The notes beneath the pieces are model-generated. The model searched no databases. It was given only the letters and a program-made list of their open reading frames with translations, and had not been told where the DNA came from. Position numbers and translations under genes: made by a program. Shown piece by piece: positions 17,561 to 24,942 of a DNA stretch of 28,290 nucleotides (within the stretch, counting starts at the first letter, position 1; every line of letters begins with the position of its first letter). This DNA comes from an uncultured Oscillospiraceae bacterium (lineage in GTDB: Bacteria > Bacillota > Clostridia > Oscillospirales > Ruminococcaceae): positions 1-28,290 of the forward strand of contig CAKSPC010000034.1 in assembly GCA_934481445.1 (NCBI GenBank), written 5' to 3'.

Positions 17561-18382
17561 ATGAAAAAAGGTATGAAAAAGGTGCTCGCATATGCTGCCG
17601 CGGCGGTGATGAGCATATCGGCGGTAAGCGCGGCGGATATTGCAGGGCTTGGCGCTTCTGTTACGGCGTTTGCGGATGCATCATCGAGCAATTGGGCTAA
17701 TGATATTGATTTTACACTTCCTGAAATCACAGCGCAGGCGGGCGACGGTTATATCAAGCTTACATGTGAGCCGTTCACTTATGAAGATCAGGCGTGGAAA
17801 ATCAGCGACAGTAAATATAAGTATAAATCTTCCTTTATTTCCATCATGCTTGAAAACGGCTATATACGGACGGCTTTTGGTAGTGTTGATTCCACACTTG
17901 GAGAATGCACGCTCAAAGATAGGGATATACATAATAAAGATGAGTGTATGATAACGGTTTATGGCGGTGTATATGCGGATTATAACAACGGACAGTTTGT
18001 CGATAGTTCGAACCGCGGTGATCATTATCAGGTTCTTTATGTTACTCCCGGAAAAGACGAAAAGCCCTATGCTTCTGCAAAGCCTGCGGCAGGCGGCGCA
18101 ACAGTTAAATGGAGCGCTGTAAACGGCGCCGTTAAGTACAGAGTATATACATTCGTAGGAAACGGAAAGATACGCCAGTTCGGCTCTGACACCACCAGAA
18201 CATCCATGACCGTAAAGGGTCTTAACGGCGGCGAAAGAACCGGTATAATCGTTCTTGCGCAGCTTGCGAACGGAAAGTGGACGCAGTACACAAAAAGCGA
18301 CATCGTATATGTAACCCCCGACCCCGCAGTGAAGCCCTATCTCTCTGCGTTAACCCCAAGGGCGACGGCAACTACTATCTGA
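17561..18382 (+). CDS. Secreted FN3-domain protein, prematurely ended by a frameshift
   Basis: The start is the ATG at 17561, with TTGGAGG seven bases upstream. Residues 1-38 are an export signal: lysines, a long alanine-rich core (VMSISAVSAADIAGLG), and an AFA cleavage motif. An AT-rich domain of about 120 residues follows with no family I recognise (EITAQAGDGYIKLTCEPF near its start), then a GC-richer fibronectin-III-like unit (KPYASAKPA to DIVYVTP). After VKPYLSA the frame runs into LTPRATATTI and stops at 18380-18382. The missing second FN3-like unit continues in another frame, so the product here is truncated. The signal region is strikingly like that of the LRR protein at 27351. Function is probably cell-surface or matrix binding, by inference from the domains. 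Confidence 0.78.
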   Translation: MKKGMKKVLAYAAAAVMSISAVSAADIAGLGASVTAFADASSSNWANDIDFTLPEITAQAGDGYIKLTCEPFTYEDQAWKISDSKYKYKSSFISIMLENGYIRTAFGSVDSTLGECTLKDRDIHNKDECMITVYGGVYADYNNGQFVDSSNRGDHYQVLYVTPGKDEKPYASAKPAAGGATVKWSAVNGAVKYRVYTFVGNGKIRQFGSDTTRTSMTVKGLNGGERTGIIVLAQLANGKWTQYTKSDIVYVTPDPAVKPYLSALTPRATATTI

Positions 18383-18591
18383 TATGGAGCAGCGTGCCGA
18401 CTTCCGTAAGATACAAGGTAATGGCGCGCGAAAAGGGCACGGACAACTGGGAACTCATCGGCGCAACAAGACAGCGCTGCCGCATAACGGTCGATCTCGA
18501 CCCGGACAAGGAATACGAATTCCTTGTAAGAGGACTTAACAGCCGCGGAAAATACACACCTATGGACGCGGACGACATCGTGTGCGGATAA
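18349..18591 (+). pseudogene. Frameshifted C-terminal FN3 unit of the preceding gene
   Basis: Read in frame 1, this stretch gives VNPKGDGNYYLIWSSVPTS and ends DDIVCG at a TAA (18589-18591). It parallels the first FN3 unit closely: a WSSV strand like WSAV, VRYKVM like VKYRVY, and a final DADDIV like KSDIV. Joining ...KPYLSA to VNPK requires one extra base near 18349, so a single G is missing (GCG GTT AAC reduced to GCGTTAAC). No slippery heptamer or hairpin that would suggest programmed frameshifting is visible. Either the gene is broken in this strain or the assembly dropped a base. The intact protein would have about 343 residues. Confidence 0.8.
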
Positions 18592-18607
18592 TATTGCGAA
18601 TATTACA

Positions 18608-18634
18608 GCGGGGGCGAAAGCTCCCGCATTTTTT
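18608..18634 (+). terminator. Intrinsic terminator after the FN3 gene
   Basis: GCGGGGGC (18608-18615) and GCTCCCGC (18620-18627) close a GAAA tetraloop, with one G-T pair, followed by A and six T residues. It lies 16 bases after the frame-1 stop at 18591, which supports that stop as the true gene end. Confidence 0.92.
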
Positions 18635-18670
18635 GTAAAATAAATTGTGGTCCTGACCACCTTGTTTCCC

Positions 18671-18699
18671 TTGACTAATGCGATTAATTATGATACAAT
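18671..18699 (+). promoter_or_regulatory. Sigma-A promoter of the DtxR-like regulator
   Basis: TTGACT (18671-18676) and TACAAT (18694-18699) are 17 bp apart, and TGA immediately before the -10 makes it extended. The spacer contains TAATGCGATTA (18678-18688), a TAAT/ATTA inverted repeat that could be an operator, for instance for the regulator itself. The promoter is well supported; the operator is only a suggestion. Confidence 0.75.
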
Positions 18700-18742
18700 A
18701 ATATAGTATAGCTTTTGGTTTTTAGAAAGGCGGCGGAACGCA

Positions 18743-19129
18743 ATGAAAGACAGGATCTTTGAATCTAAGGAAAATTATCTCGAAACCATTCTCATTCTAT
18801 ATAACAGAAACGGCGAGGTACGCTCCGTTGACATCGCGACGGAGATGGAATTCTCCAAGCCCAGCGTCAGCGTGGCAATGAAAAATCTCCGCGAGGACGG
18901 CTGCATAAACATGGATAAAAACGGCTACATAACCCTCACCGACAAGGGCAGGGGGATAGCTGAGAGGGTATACGAGCGCCATCTGCTGTTTACAAGCTGG
19001 CTGACTTCCATGGGCGTCAACGAAGAGGTCGCCGCGGAGGACGCCTGCCGCATCGAGCACTGCATAAGCGCGGAGAGTTTCGAGGCAATAAAGAAGTTCG
19101 TCAGAAAGCACCAGGACGAGGACAAATAA
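18743..19129 (+). CDS. DtxR/MntR-family metal-dependent transcriptional regulator
   Basis: This 128-residue repressor has an N-terminal winged helix (about 1-70; VRSVDIATEMEFSKPSVSVAM is the recognition region) and a short metal-binding dimerisation domain. Ligand positions match DtxR: H80, C102, E105 and H106 in ACRIEHCIS, with E10 and E14 in the N-terminal helix. The cysteine at 102 is as in DtxR, where MntR has glutamate, so iron-like divalent metals are plausible ligands. There is no SH3-like third domain. The AAAGGCGG ribosome binding site lies about nine bases before the ATG. The metallo-hydrolase gene begins 22 bases downstream in the same apparent operon, so metal- or stress-linked control of that enzyme is a reasonable guess. 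Confidence 0.9.
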   Translation: MKDRIFESKENYLETILILYNRNGEVRSVDIATEMEFSKPSVSVAMKNLREDGCINMDKNGYITLTDKGRGIAERVYERHLLFTSWLTSMGVNEEVAAEDACRIEHCISAESFEAIKKFVRKHQDEDK

Positions 19130-19151
19130 ATTTCACGGAGGCGCGGTAAGG

Positions 19152-20000
19152 TTGAAAATAATTTGTCTTATCGAAAACACGGCAGTGGATGAAAAGCTGT
19201 TCAACGAGGACGGAATGTCGCTCTTTGTTGAATACGGCGGGAAAAACTATCTCATCGACACGGGTCTTACCGGAAAAGCGGTGGACAACGCGCGGCGTAT
19301 GCGGCTGCCGATAGACGAGGTCGACGCGGTGGTTATAACGCACAACCATGCAGCGCATATCGGCGGGATAGACAGCGTTATGCGGCTCAATCCCAACGCG
19401 AAGATATATCTCAGGGCGGCGGCGCAGACGGAGGTTTTCCGAAAGAACGGGCTGTTCAAAACTCCCGTGGGCGAGGGCAGGGCTTTTTTCAAGAAATACG
19501 CCGACGAGCTTATCCTGTTCAACAGCTTTTCGGAGGTGTGCGAGGGATTTTACCTTGCATCCTGCGAGGATTTTGAGGAGAAAAATCTCAACCCCGACAG
19601 AAGCTGCTTTGTTATGGACGGGAAAAAGGCGGTGCCTTTCGGGTACAACGACGAGAGTTTCACGGTGATATTCCCGAAGAAGCGCAAGGCGGACGGTCTT
19701 GTGCTGGTAGGCGGGTGTTTTCACTGCGGCGTGATGAATATGATGGAAACCGTAGGCAGGCGCTGGAGCGGAATCCCCGTGCTGGCGGTCATCGGCGGTT
19801 TTCATTTCAGCGGCACCAGCCCGAAAACGCTCAACTGTTCGGCGGATTACGTCGCGGCGCAGGCGCGGGCGCTGAAGTACAGCGGCGCGGAAAGAATCTA
19901 CGCCTGTCACTGCACGGGCTTCAAGGGCTTCGATACCATGGACGAGATACTCGGCGACAGGCTGATGTACCTCGGTGGGGGAGAGGCGCTGGAATTTTGA
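19152..20000 (+). CDS. Metallo-beta-lactamase-fold hydrolase with altered metal motif
   Basis: This is an MBL-fold protein of 282 residues. The first metal motif should read HxHxDH but is HNHAAH at 64-69, so the bridging/second-site aspartate is alanine (A68). Other family positions remain: GGCFHCGVMN mid-protein, then IGGFHF and a late ACHCTG. The pattern resembles the MBL subfamily sometimes annotated as a dihydropterin-linked synthase, but I would not assign that activity. The start is TTG at 19152, with GGAGG ten bases upstream; no ATG is available before residue 22, and residues 1-20 form the expected first beta strands. It sits directly behind the DtxR-type regulator. Confidence 0.85.
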   Translation: MKIICLIENTAVDEKLFNEDGMSLFVEYGGKNYLIDTGLTGKAVDNARRMRLPIDEVDAVVITHNHAAHIGGIDSVMRLNPNAKIYLRAAAQTEVFRKNGLFKTPVGEGRAFFKKYADELILFNSFSEVCEGFYLASCEDFEEKNLNPDRSCFVMDGKKAVPFGYNDESFTVIFPKKRKADGLVLVGGCFHCGVMNMMETVGRRWSGIPVLAVIGGFHFSGTSPKTLNCSADYVAAQARALKYSGAERIYACHCTGFKGFDTMDEILGDRLMYLGGGEALEF

Positions 20001-20311
20001 GGGTTATAACACAAACGACCGAGCGAGAATTGTTGGTTTTGTTTGTCGAAAAATCTGAACGGCAGATAATTTAAAGAAGCTGTGGGGGGAAAACTCTTGT
20101 TTTCCCCCCACACCCCCTTTAGCGCCTTGAACGCGAAAATGGCGCTATCGCGCCGAGTGGCGGGGGCTCTGGTCTGTCGGTCAGCCCCTCTGTCACTTCG
20201 TGACACCTCCCCCATGGGGAGATCACCCCACAACCCCCGCTTCCTTTTGTGTCAAAAGGAAGCGAAAACCAATACGCTACGCGGAAATTTTAAATGTTTA
20301 CGACAATCTTG
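20001..20311. repeat. Non-coding block of nested inverted repeats
   Basis: No convincing gene lies here. Instead there is a chain of hairpins: GTGGGGGGAAAAC/GTTTTCCCCCCAC (20082-20094 with 20099-20111, four-base loop); GGCGC/GCGCC (20141-20154), which can compete with AGCGCC/GGCGCT (20121-20146); TGTCAC/GTGACA (20191-20205); the palindrome CCCCATGGGG; and CGCTTCCTTTTG/CAAAAGGAAGCG (20238-20249 with 20253-20264). Arms are perfect or nearly so. The CCCCTCTGTCACTTCGTGAC stretch resembles a dispersed intergenic repeat I have seen in gut Ruminococcaceae genomes. It is probably an interspersed REP/MITE-like element; only one copy is present in this window. Confidence 0.7.
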
Positions 20312-20337
20312 ACCGAGCAGAAATGCCCGGTTTTTTT
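20312..20337 (+). terminator. Intrinsic terminator after the repeat block
   Basis: ACCGAGCA (20312-20319) and TGCCCGGT (20324-20331) close a GAAA loop with one A-C mismatch and run into TTTTTTT (20331-20337). It may be the end of the regulator/MBL transcript, displaced 300 bases from the MBL stop by the repeat block. Confidence 0.8.
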
Positions 20338-20516
20338 GTAAGAAAAACTTAAATAATATATCCCCCCGCCGTTAAGAATTACCCCTTAAAATAAAAATAT
20401 AAAATTTCCAAAAAAATTTATAAAATCATGCAACTTTTATGCCCTTTGTTTTGTTTTATATTATGAAGGCACCGAAATTTAGTCGGCGCAAATTTATCTG
20501 AAATGGGGAGGATAAC
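20338..20516 (+). promoter_or_regulatory. AT-rich leader of the RCC1-repeat gene
   Basis: Very AT-rich DNA with a possible -10 (TATTAT, 20459-20464) but no clear -35. A hairpin candidate (GCACCGA 20469-20475 with TCGGCGC 20483-20489, one A-C mismatch) lies in the leader, followed by GGGGAGG at about 20504-20510, the ribosome binding site. No known riboswitch class is recognised. Confidence 0.4.
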
Positions 20517-23500
20517 ATGACAAAGCTAGTAAAAAGAATAGTTTCCGTTGCGGTCAGCGCGGCGGAGATAATCAGCGCGGCAGCCATCGGCACGATAGGC
20601 ACGGCCGCTTCCGCTGCAACAGTTTCGAGCAGCGTTAATACCATTGCTGTCGGCACCAGCCACAGCCTTGTTATCAAAAAGGATAAAACTCTCTGGGCGG
20701 CGGGCGACAACAGCCTTGGTCAGCTCGGAGTAAGCAGCGTATCCGATTCCGACGGCATTAAGGTAATGTCCAACGTCGTATATGCAGAAGCAAACGACGA
20801 CTCAAGCTTCGCGATAGACGCAAACGGCACCCTTTACGGCTGGGGCGATAACGCCAACGGTCAGGTGGCTCCTACGTCCTCGTCCGAGGTTATAACAAAG
20901 CCCACAAAGATCATGGACAACGTTGCGCAGGTTGCTGCGGGCGATACCCACACCATCGCGCTCACCACCGACGGCACCGTATACGGCTGGGGAAGCAACG
21001 ACTACGGCGAGCTCGGCTTTGCTGTGAATTATTCCACAAACAACGCGGTAAAGATAATGGACAACGTTTCCGATATTGCTGCGGGCGACGGCTTCTCGCT
21101 TTTCGTTACAAAGAACGGGGAACTTTATGCCTGCGGCGATAACAGCAGCGGCCAGCTCGGCGAGGGCGACTACAACAGCCGCACAACTCCCGTTAAGGTC
21201 ATAAACGACGGCGTTTCCATGGCGGAGGCGGGCACAGCGCACTCCGTGGTCCTTAAGAAGGATGGCACCGTTCTTACGGCTGGCGTTAACGACAACGGCC
21301 AGCTCGGAAACGGCAGCGACTACATTTCCAACAAATTCGTGACCGCAAAGGTATCCAATGCAGCGGCGGTTTTCGCAGGCGAAAACTCCTCCGGCGCGCT
21401 CGGAACCAACGGTACCCTTTACACATGGGGCGAGAATTCTTCCGCGCAGCTCCTTAACGGCAGAACTATTGACGTAAACACTCCCGTTTCGGTAGCTAAC
21501 AATGTAGCGTCCTATGCAGTGGGCGAGTTCCACGCGCTTATGCTAAAGACCGACGGCAGCATTTCCTCCGCGGGCGACGGCGCATACGGCCAGCTTTTCA
21601 CTTCTAATCTCAGCTCAGTTACATCCGCAGTTAAGGTCCTCAACAAGGTTGTAAGTTACTCCGCGGGTGCAGACCATGCGGCTGCGGTCGACAGCGACGG
21701 CAAGCTTTACACATGGGGCAGCAACGACAGGGGTCAGCTCGGACTGGGCGATACCACTTCCCGCAGCAAGCCCACAAAGGTAAACACAAGAATTGAATTC
21801 ACAAAGGTATGGTGCGGCAACAAGATGACTTTCGCGCTGGCGTCGGATAACTCCGTATATGTATTCGGCGATAACACCGACGGTCTTCTCGGCATGAAGA
21901 CAAAGAGTGCCACCGTTACCACACCTCAGCAGAACTGGCTCATCCCCGACGGAAAGGAATTTGAGATATATCCCTCCGAGGGCTTCGTTATGGCGCTTAT
22001 AGACGGCAGCGTATACGGCTGGGGCAGAAACAACGCCTCCAGACTTCTTGACCTCGACGCCAAGAACCCCGAGCCCGTTATCATCGGCGACGCTCCCGCA
22101 AACGTAACCAAGCTTGCGGTCGGCAACAACCATGTCCTCGCCCTTGACAAGGACAACATAGTATGGGTATGGGGCGGCAACAGCTCCGGTCAGCTCGGCG
22201 CTTCCGATGTTGGCAACAAGACTGCAACTCCTACCAAGCTTGAAATATACCGCACAGCCAGGAGAAACGAAGAGCCCGTTCTCGAGGCGGATACTTTTAC
22301 CGACATCGCGGCTGACGAAGATCATTCCCTCGTTCTCGATAAGGAGGGCAGAGTATGGGCGTTCGGTTCCAACTCCAACTGCCAGCTCGGCACAGATACC
22401 CGCCGCATAAAGACTCCCGAGTGTGTTGCAAAGAAGGTAACATCCATCTATGCAGGCAAGGTTACCTGCGCGGTGATCTTCTCTGACGGCACCATATCCC
22501 TTTCCGGCACCAACTCTAACGGCGAGCTCGGCGACGGCACAACAAGAAACAGCGACGGCTTCGTATCCGATACCGGCAAGAGCGCAACAGACGCGTCCAT
22601 CGGCAGCGGTTTCGGCGGCTACCTCCGCGGCGACGGCACACTGTACTGCTGGGGCATAAATAACTACGGTCAGGTCGGCAACAGCAGCGGCGGCGCACAG
22701 ACAACCCCCGCGACCGTTATAAAGGACGGCCTTATCATCACAGTAAACCAGCCCACCAATGTTACACTTGACAAGACCACCGCAACAGTAAAGCCCAACG
22801 GAACCGTACAGCTCACAGCGACCGTAACACCCTCCGACGCGGCGGCTTCCTATACATGGAGCAGCTCCAACACCACTGTGGCTACCGTATCTTCCAACGG
22901 CCTTGTAAAGGGCGTTAAGAACGGCACCGCAGATATCACCGTAAAGACACAGAACGGCAAGACCGCCGTATGCAAGGTGACTGTTGCGACGCCCGTAACA
23001 AGCTTCTCCGTAACACCTTCCAAGAAAAAGACCCTTACCGTAGGCGCAAGCTTCACATTCAAGACAAAGGTATATCCCACCAACGCCGACGATAAGACCC
23101 TCACATACGAGTCCTCCGATACTGACGTTGTTACAGTTACCGCAGGAGGTAAGGTAACAGGCGTATCTACGGGCCGTGCAGTTATCACTGTAAGATCCAA
23201 GTCCAACCCCTCCAAGATCAAGAAGGTCACCGTAACGGTGCGCCCCGAAAAGGTCACAATAACATACAGAAAGTCCACCACCAACGGCATTATCCTCAAG
23301 TGGGACGACGCAGAGGGTGCTGACGGCTATGTTGTATACAGAAAGGTTTACAAGAGCAGTGCAGCAAGCAAGATCATCGCAGATACCGAGGATTCCACAT
23401 CTTTCACCGATGAAACCGCAGTTGCAGGCAAGAAGTATGTATACAGCGTAAAGGCATATACCATCATCAACGGCAAGAAGGTATATTCCGCAAACTCCAA

Positions 23501-23525
23501 GCAGTATGCAATAACTGCGAAATAA
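20517..23525 (+). CDS. Secreted protein with 14 RCC1 repeats, two Big2 domains and an FN3 domain
   Basis: This 1002-residue exported protein has an N-terminal signal (about 1-33, ending TAASA). RCC1 units run from about 40 to 735. I count 14 copies of the GxLYxWGxNxxGQLG motif; for example AAGDNSLGQLG is the first and CWGINNYGQVG the last. Fourteen equals two seven-bladed propellers. Two bacterial Ig-like (Big2) domains follow (VTLDKTTATVKPNGTVQLTA and FSVTPSKKKTLTVGASF, each with a VATVSSNGLV or VVTVTAGGKV strand), then an FN3-like domain ending in AITAK. There is no LPXTG motif or membrane anchor. GGGGAGG precedes the ATG and a terminator follows. The architecture suggests a surface or extracellular binding protein; the ligand is unknown. 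Confidence 0.92.
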   Translation: MTKLVKRIVSVAVSAAEIISAAAIGTIGTAASAATVSSSVNTIAVGTSHSLVIKKDKTLWAAGDNSLGQLGVSSVSDSDGIKVMSNVVYAEANDDSSFAIDANGTLYGWGDNANGQVAPTSSSEVITKPTKIMDNVAQVAAGDTHTIALTTDGTVYGWGSNDYGELGFAVNYSTNNAVKIMDNVSDIAAGDGFSLFVTKNGELYACGDNSSGQLGEGDYNSRTTPVKVINDGVSMAEAGTAHSVVLKKDGTVLTAGVNDNGQLGNGSDYISNKFVTAKVSNAAAVFAGENSSGALGTNGTLYTWGENSSAQLLNGRTIDVNTPVSVANNVASYAVGEFHALMLKTDGSISSAGDGAYGQLFTSNLSSVTSAVKVLNKVVSYSAGADHAAAVDSDGKLYTWGSNDRGQLGLGDTTSRSKPTKVNTRIEFTKVWCGNKMTFALASDNSVYVFGDNTDGLLGMKTKSATVTTPQQNWLIPDGKEFEIYPSEGFVMALIDGSVYGWGRNNASRLLDLDAKNPEPVIIGDAPANVTKLAVGNNHVLALDKDNIVWVWGGNSSGQLGASDVGNKTATPTKLEIYRTARRNEEPVLEADTFTDIAADEDHSLVLDKEGRVWAFGSNSNCQLGTDTRRIKTPECVAKKVTSIYAGKVTCAVIFSDGTISLSGTNSNGELGDGTTRNSDGFVSDTGKSATDASIGSGFGGYLRGDGTLYCWGINNYGQVGNSSGGAQTTPATVIKDGLIITVNQPTNVTLDKTTATVKPNGTVQLTATVTPSDAAASYTWSSSNTTVATVSSNGLVKGVKNGTADITVKTQNGKTAVCKVTVATPVTSFSVTPSKKKTLTVGASFTFKTKVYPTNADDKTLTYESSDTDVVTVTAGGKVTGVSTGRAVITVRSKSNPSKIKKVTVTVRPEKVTITYRKSTTNGIILKWDDAEGADGYVVYRKVYKSSAASKIIADTEDSTSFTDETAVAGKKYVYSVKAYTIINGKKVYSANSKQYAITAK

Positions 23526-23562
23526 TTGATTTCTCCTTCCCCCCATTATATTACCGAAAAGG

Positions 23563-23586
23563 CTCCCGCTTCGGCGGGGGTTTTTT
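23563..23586 (+). terminator. Intrinsic terminator of the RCC1-repeat gene
   Basis: CTCCCGC (23563-23569) and GCGGGGG (23574-23580) close a TTCG tetraloop with one G-T pair, followed by TTTTTT (23581-23586). It lies 38 bases after the stop codon. Confidence 0.93.
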
Positions 23587-23600
23587 CATTTTAAAAAGCA

Positions 23601-23660
23601 TTCAACGTTGAAAAGTTGAATATTTTCCGATTCATAATCATATTGTCGGACAAATATAAT
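23601..23660 (+). promoter_or_regulatory. Palindrome and -10 box upstream of the D,D-carboxypeptidase
   Basis: TTCAACGTTGAA (23601-23612) is a perfect 12-bp palindrome with a third half-site AGTTGAA at 23614-23620. TATAAT lies at 23655-23660; the -35 is weak (TTCATA at 18 bp). The palindrome is where an activator or repressor could bind just upstream of the -35 region. The binding protein is unknown. Confidence 0.45.
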
Positions 23661-23708
23661 ATTTTTAACAGAGTGTGCAATGCCGCAGGGCGGCGGAAAG
23701 GAGCGGGC

Positions 23709-24848
23709 ATGAAAAGGCTTATATGCGCGGCGACGGCAGCGCTGATGATAATGACTTCGGGAATGGCATACGCCGAGCAGACCGGGCAGGAAACAGCACA
23801 TCCCAAGGCGGAAATACTTATCGAAGCGGAAACGGGGCAGGTGCTTTATTCCGAAAACCCCGATACAAAGCTTCCTATGGCTTCGGTAACTAAGGTGATG
23901 GCGCTGCTCATCTGGGCGGAGGAGATAGAAGCGGGGGAGCTTTCCCTCGACGAAAAGGTGAAAACAACATCCTACGCCGCAAGCATGGACGGCTCCGTGA
24001 TATGGCTTGAGGCGGGGGAGGAGATGACCGCCGCGGAGCTTATCGAAGCGGTTATAATCAGCTCGGCAAATGACGCCTGCGTTTCCCTTGCGGAGCATAC
24101 CGCGGGCAGCGAAGCGCAGTTTGTAAAGCAGATGAACAAGCGCGCCGCGGAACTTGGCATGAAAAACACCCGCTACAAGAACTGCGTTGGCTTCGACGAG
24201 GACGGGCACTATTCGACGGTTAGGGACATTGCCGCTGCAACGGCGGAATTGATGAATCATGAGGTATTCCGCGGATGGATGCTTACATGGATGGATTATC
24301 TCCGCGGGGGAGAAACCCAGCTTGTCAACACAAACAAGCTTGTGAGATATTACGACGGCATTCTCGGCGGAAAAACAGGCACCACCGACAACGCAGGCTG
24401 CTGCCTTACTGTCTGCGCGGAGCGCGGGGATATGCGGCTTGTGGCTGTCACGCTTGGAAACGAGAGCGACGACGAGCGCTTCGATTCCGCAGAGAAGCTA
24501 CTGGATTACGGCTTCGGGTCGTTTGAGAAATTCACCCCCGAGATAGATTATTCGCAGCTTACTCCGATAAAGGTAAAGCGCGGCACGGAAACGGAAGCAG
24601 TCCCCATTGTGGCGGACAGGAGCGAATGCGTTATAAAAAAGGGCAGGGCAGGCTCGGTGAAGTATGAATATACTTTCGTGGAGCAGCTCGAAGCGCCGGT
24701 CGAAAAGGGGCAGTTTGTGGGGGAATATCTCGTTACGCTGGACGGCGCGGAGGTTTTCCGCTCGGAGATAGTCGCGGATAAGGAGATACCACGAATGGAT
24801 TTTCTGCGGTGTCTGGGGCTTATATTGTCCGAGGTCATTTCGATGTGA
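23709..24848 (+). CDS. D-alanyl-D-alanine carboxypeptidase (DacA/DacF type, S11 family)
   Basis: This is a low-molecular-mass penicillin-binding protein that removes the terminal D-Ala from peptidoglycan stem peptides outside the membrane. All three active-site motifs are present: SVTK (S59 nucleophile, K62), SAN (119-121) and KTG (222-224). The signal peptide is residues 1-22 (cleavage after AYA). After the catalytic domain a beta-rich PBP5-like domain (about 260-350) is followed by a short hydrophobic/amphipathic C-terminus (MDFLRCLGLILSEVISM) for membrane attachment. I chose the ATG at 23709 because AAAGGAG lies five bases upstream and the signal peptide starts there; an in-frame upstream start at 23616 would add a tail with no export logic. 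Length is 379, normal. The exact paralogue name is uncertain. Confidence 0.93.
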   Translation: MKRLICAATAALMIMTSGMAYAEQTGQETAHPKAEILIEAETGQVLYSENPDTKLPMASVTKVMALLIWAEEIEAGELSLDEKVKTTSYAASMDGSVIWLEAGEEMTAAELIEAVIISSANDACVSLAEHTAGSEAQFVKQMNKRAAELGMKNTRYKNCVGFDEDGHYSTVRDIAAATAELMNHEVFRGWMLTWMDYLRGGETQLVNTNKLVRYYDGILGGKTGTTDNAGCCLTVCAERGDMRLVAVTLGNESDDERFDSAEKLLDYGFGSFEKFTPEIDYSQLTPIKVKRGTETEAVPIVADRSECVIKKGRAGSVKYEYTFVEQLEAPVEKGQFVGEYLVTLDGAEVFRSEIVADKEIPRMDFLRCLGLILSEVISM

Positions 24849-24942
24849 TTTTTTTCGCCGCGCCTGTTTATCTTCGGAATATTTGGGTGCTTTTTCGCAA
24901 CAATATAGAGGTAAATAAACGGCGAAAGGAATGGTAAAACAG

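Noticed and set aside
18340..18360. Programmed -1 frameshift joining the two FN3 halves
   Set aside because: No slippery X-XXY-YYZ heptamer or downstream pseudoknot is visible at the join; a simple 1-base deletion explains it better.
20082..20312. 76-codon plus-strand ORF across the inverted-repeat block
   Set aside because: It is built from the hairpin arms, lacks a ribosome binding site and resembles the spurious ORFs often called in such repeats.
21615..23546. 643-codon open frame on the minus strand opposite the RCC1-repeat gene
   Set aside because: The sense frame has unmistakable RCC1, Big2 and FN3 domains; the antisense product is Cys/Gly/Val-rich without a motif and has no start signal.
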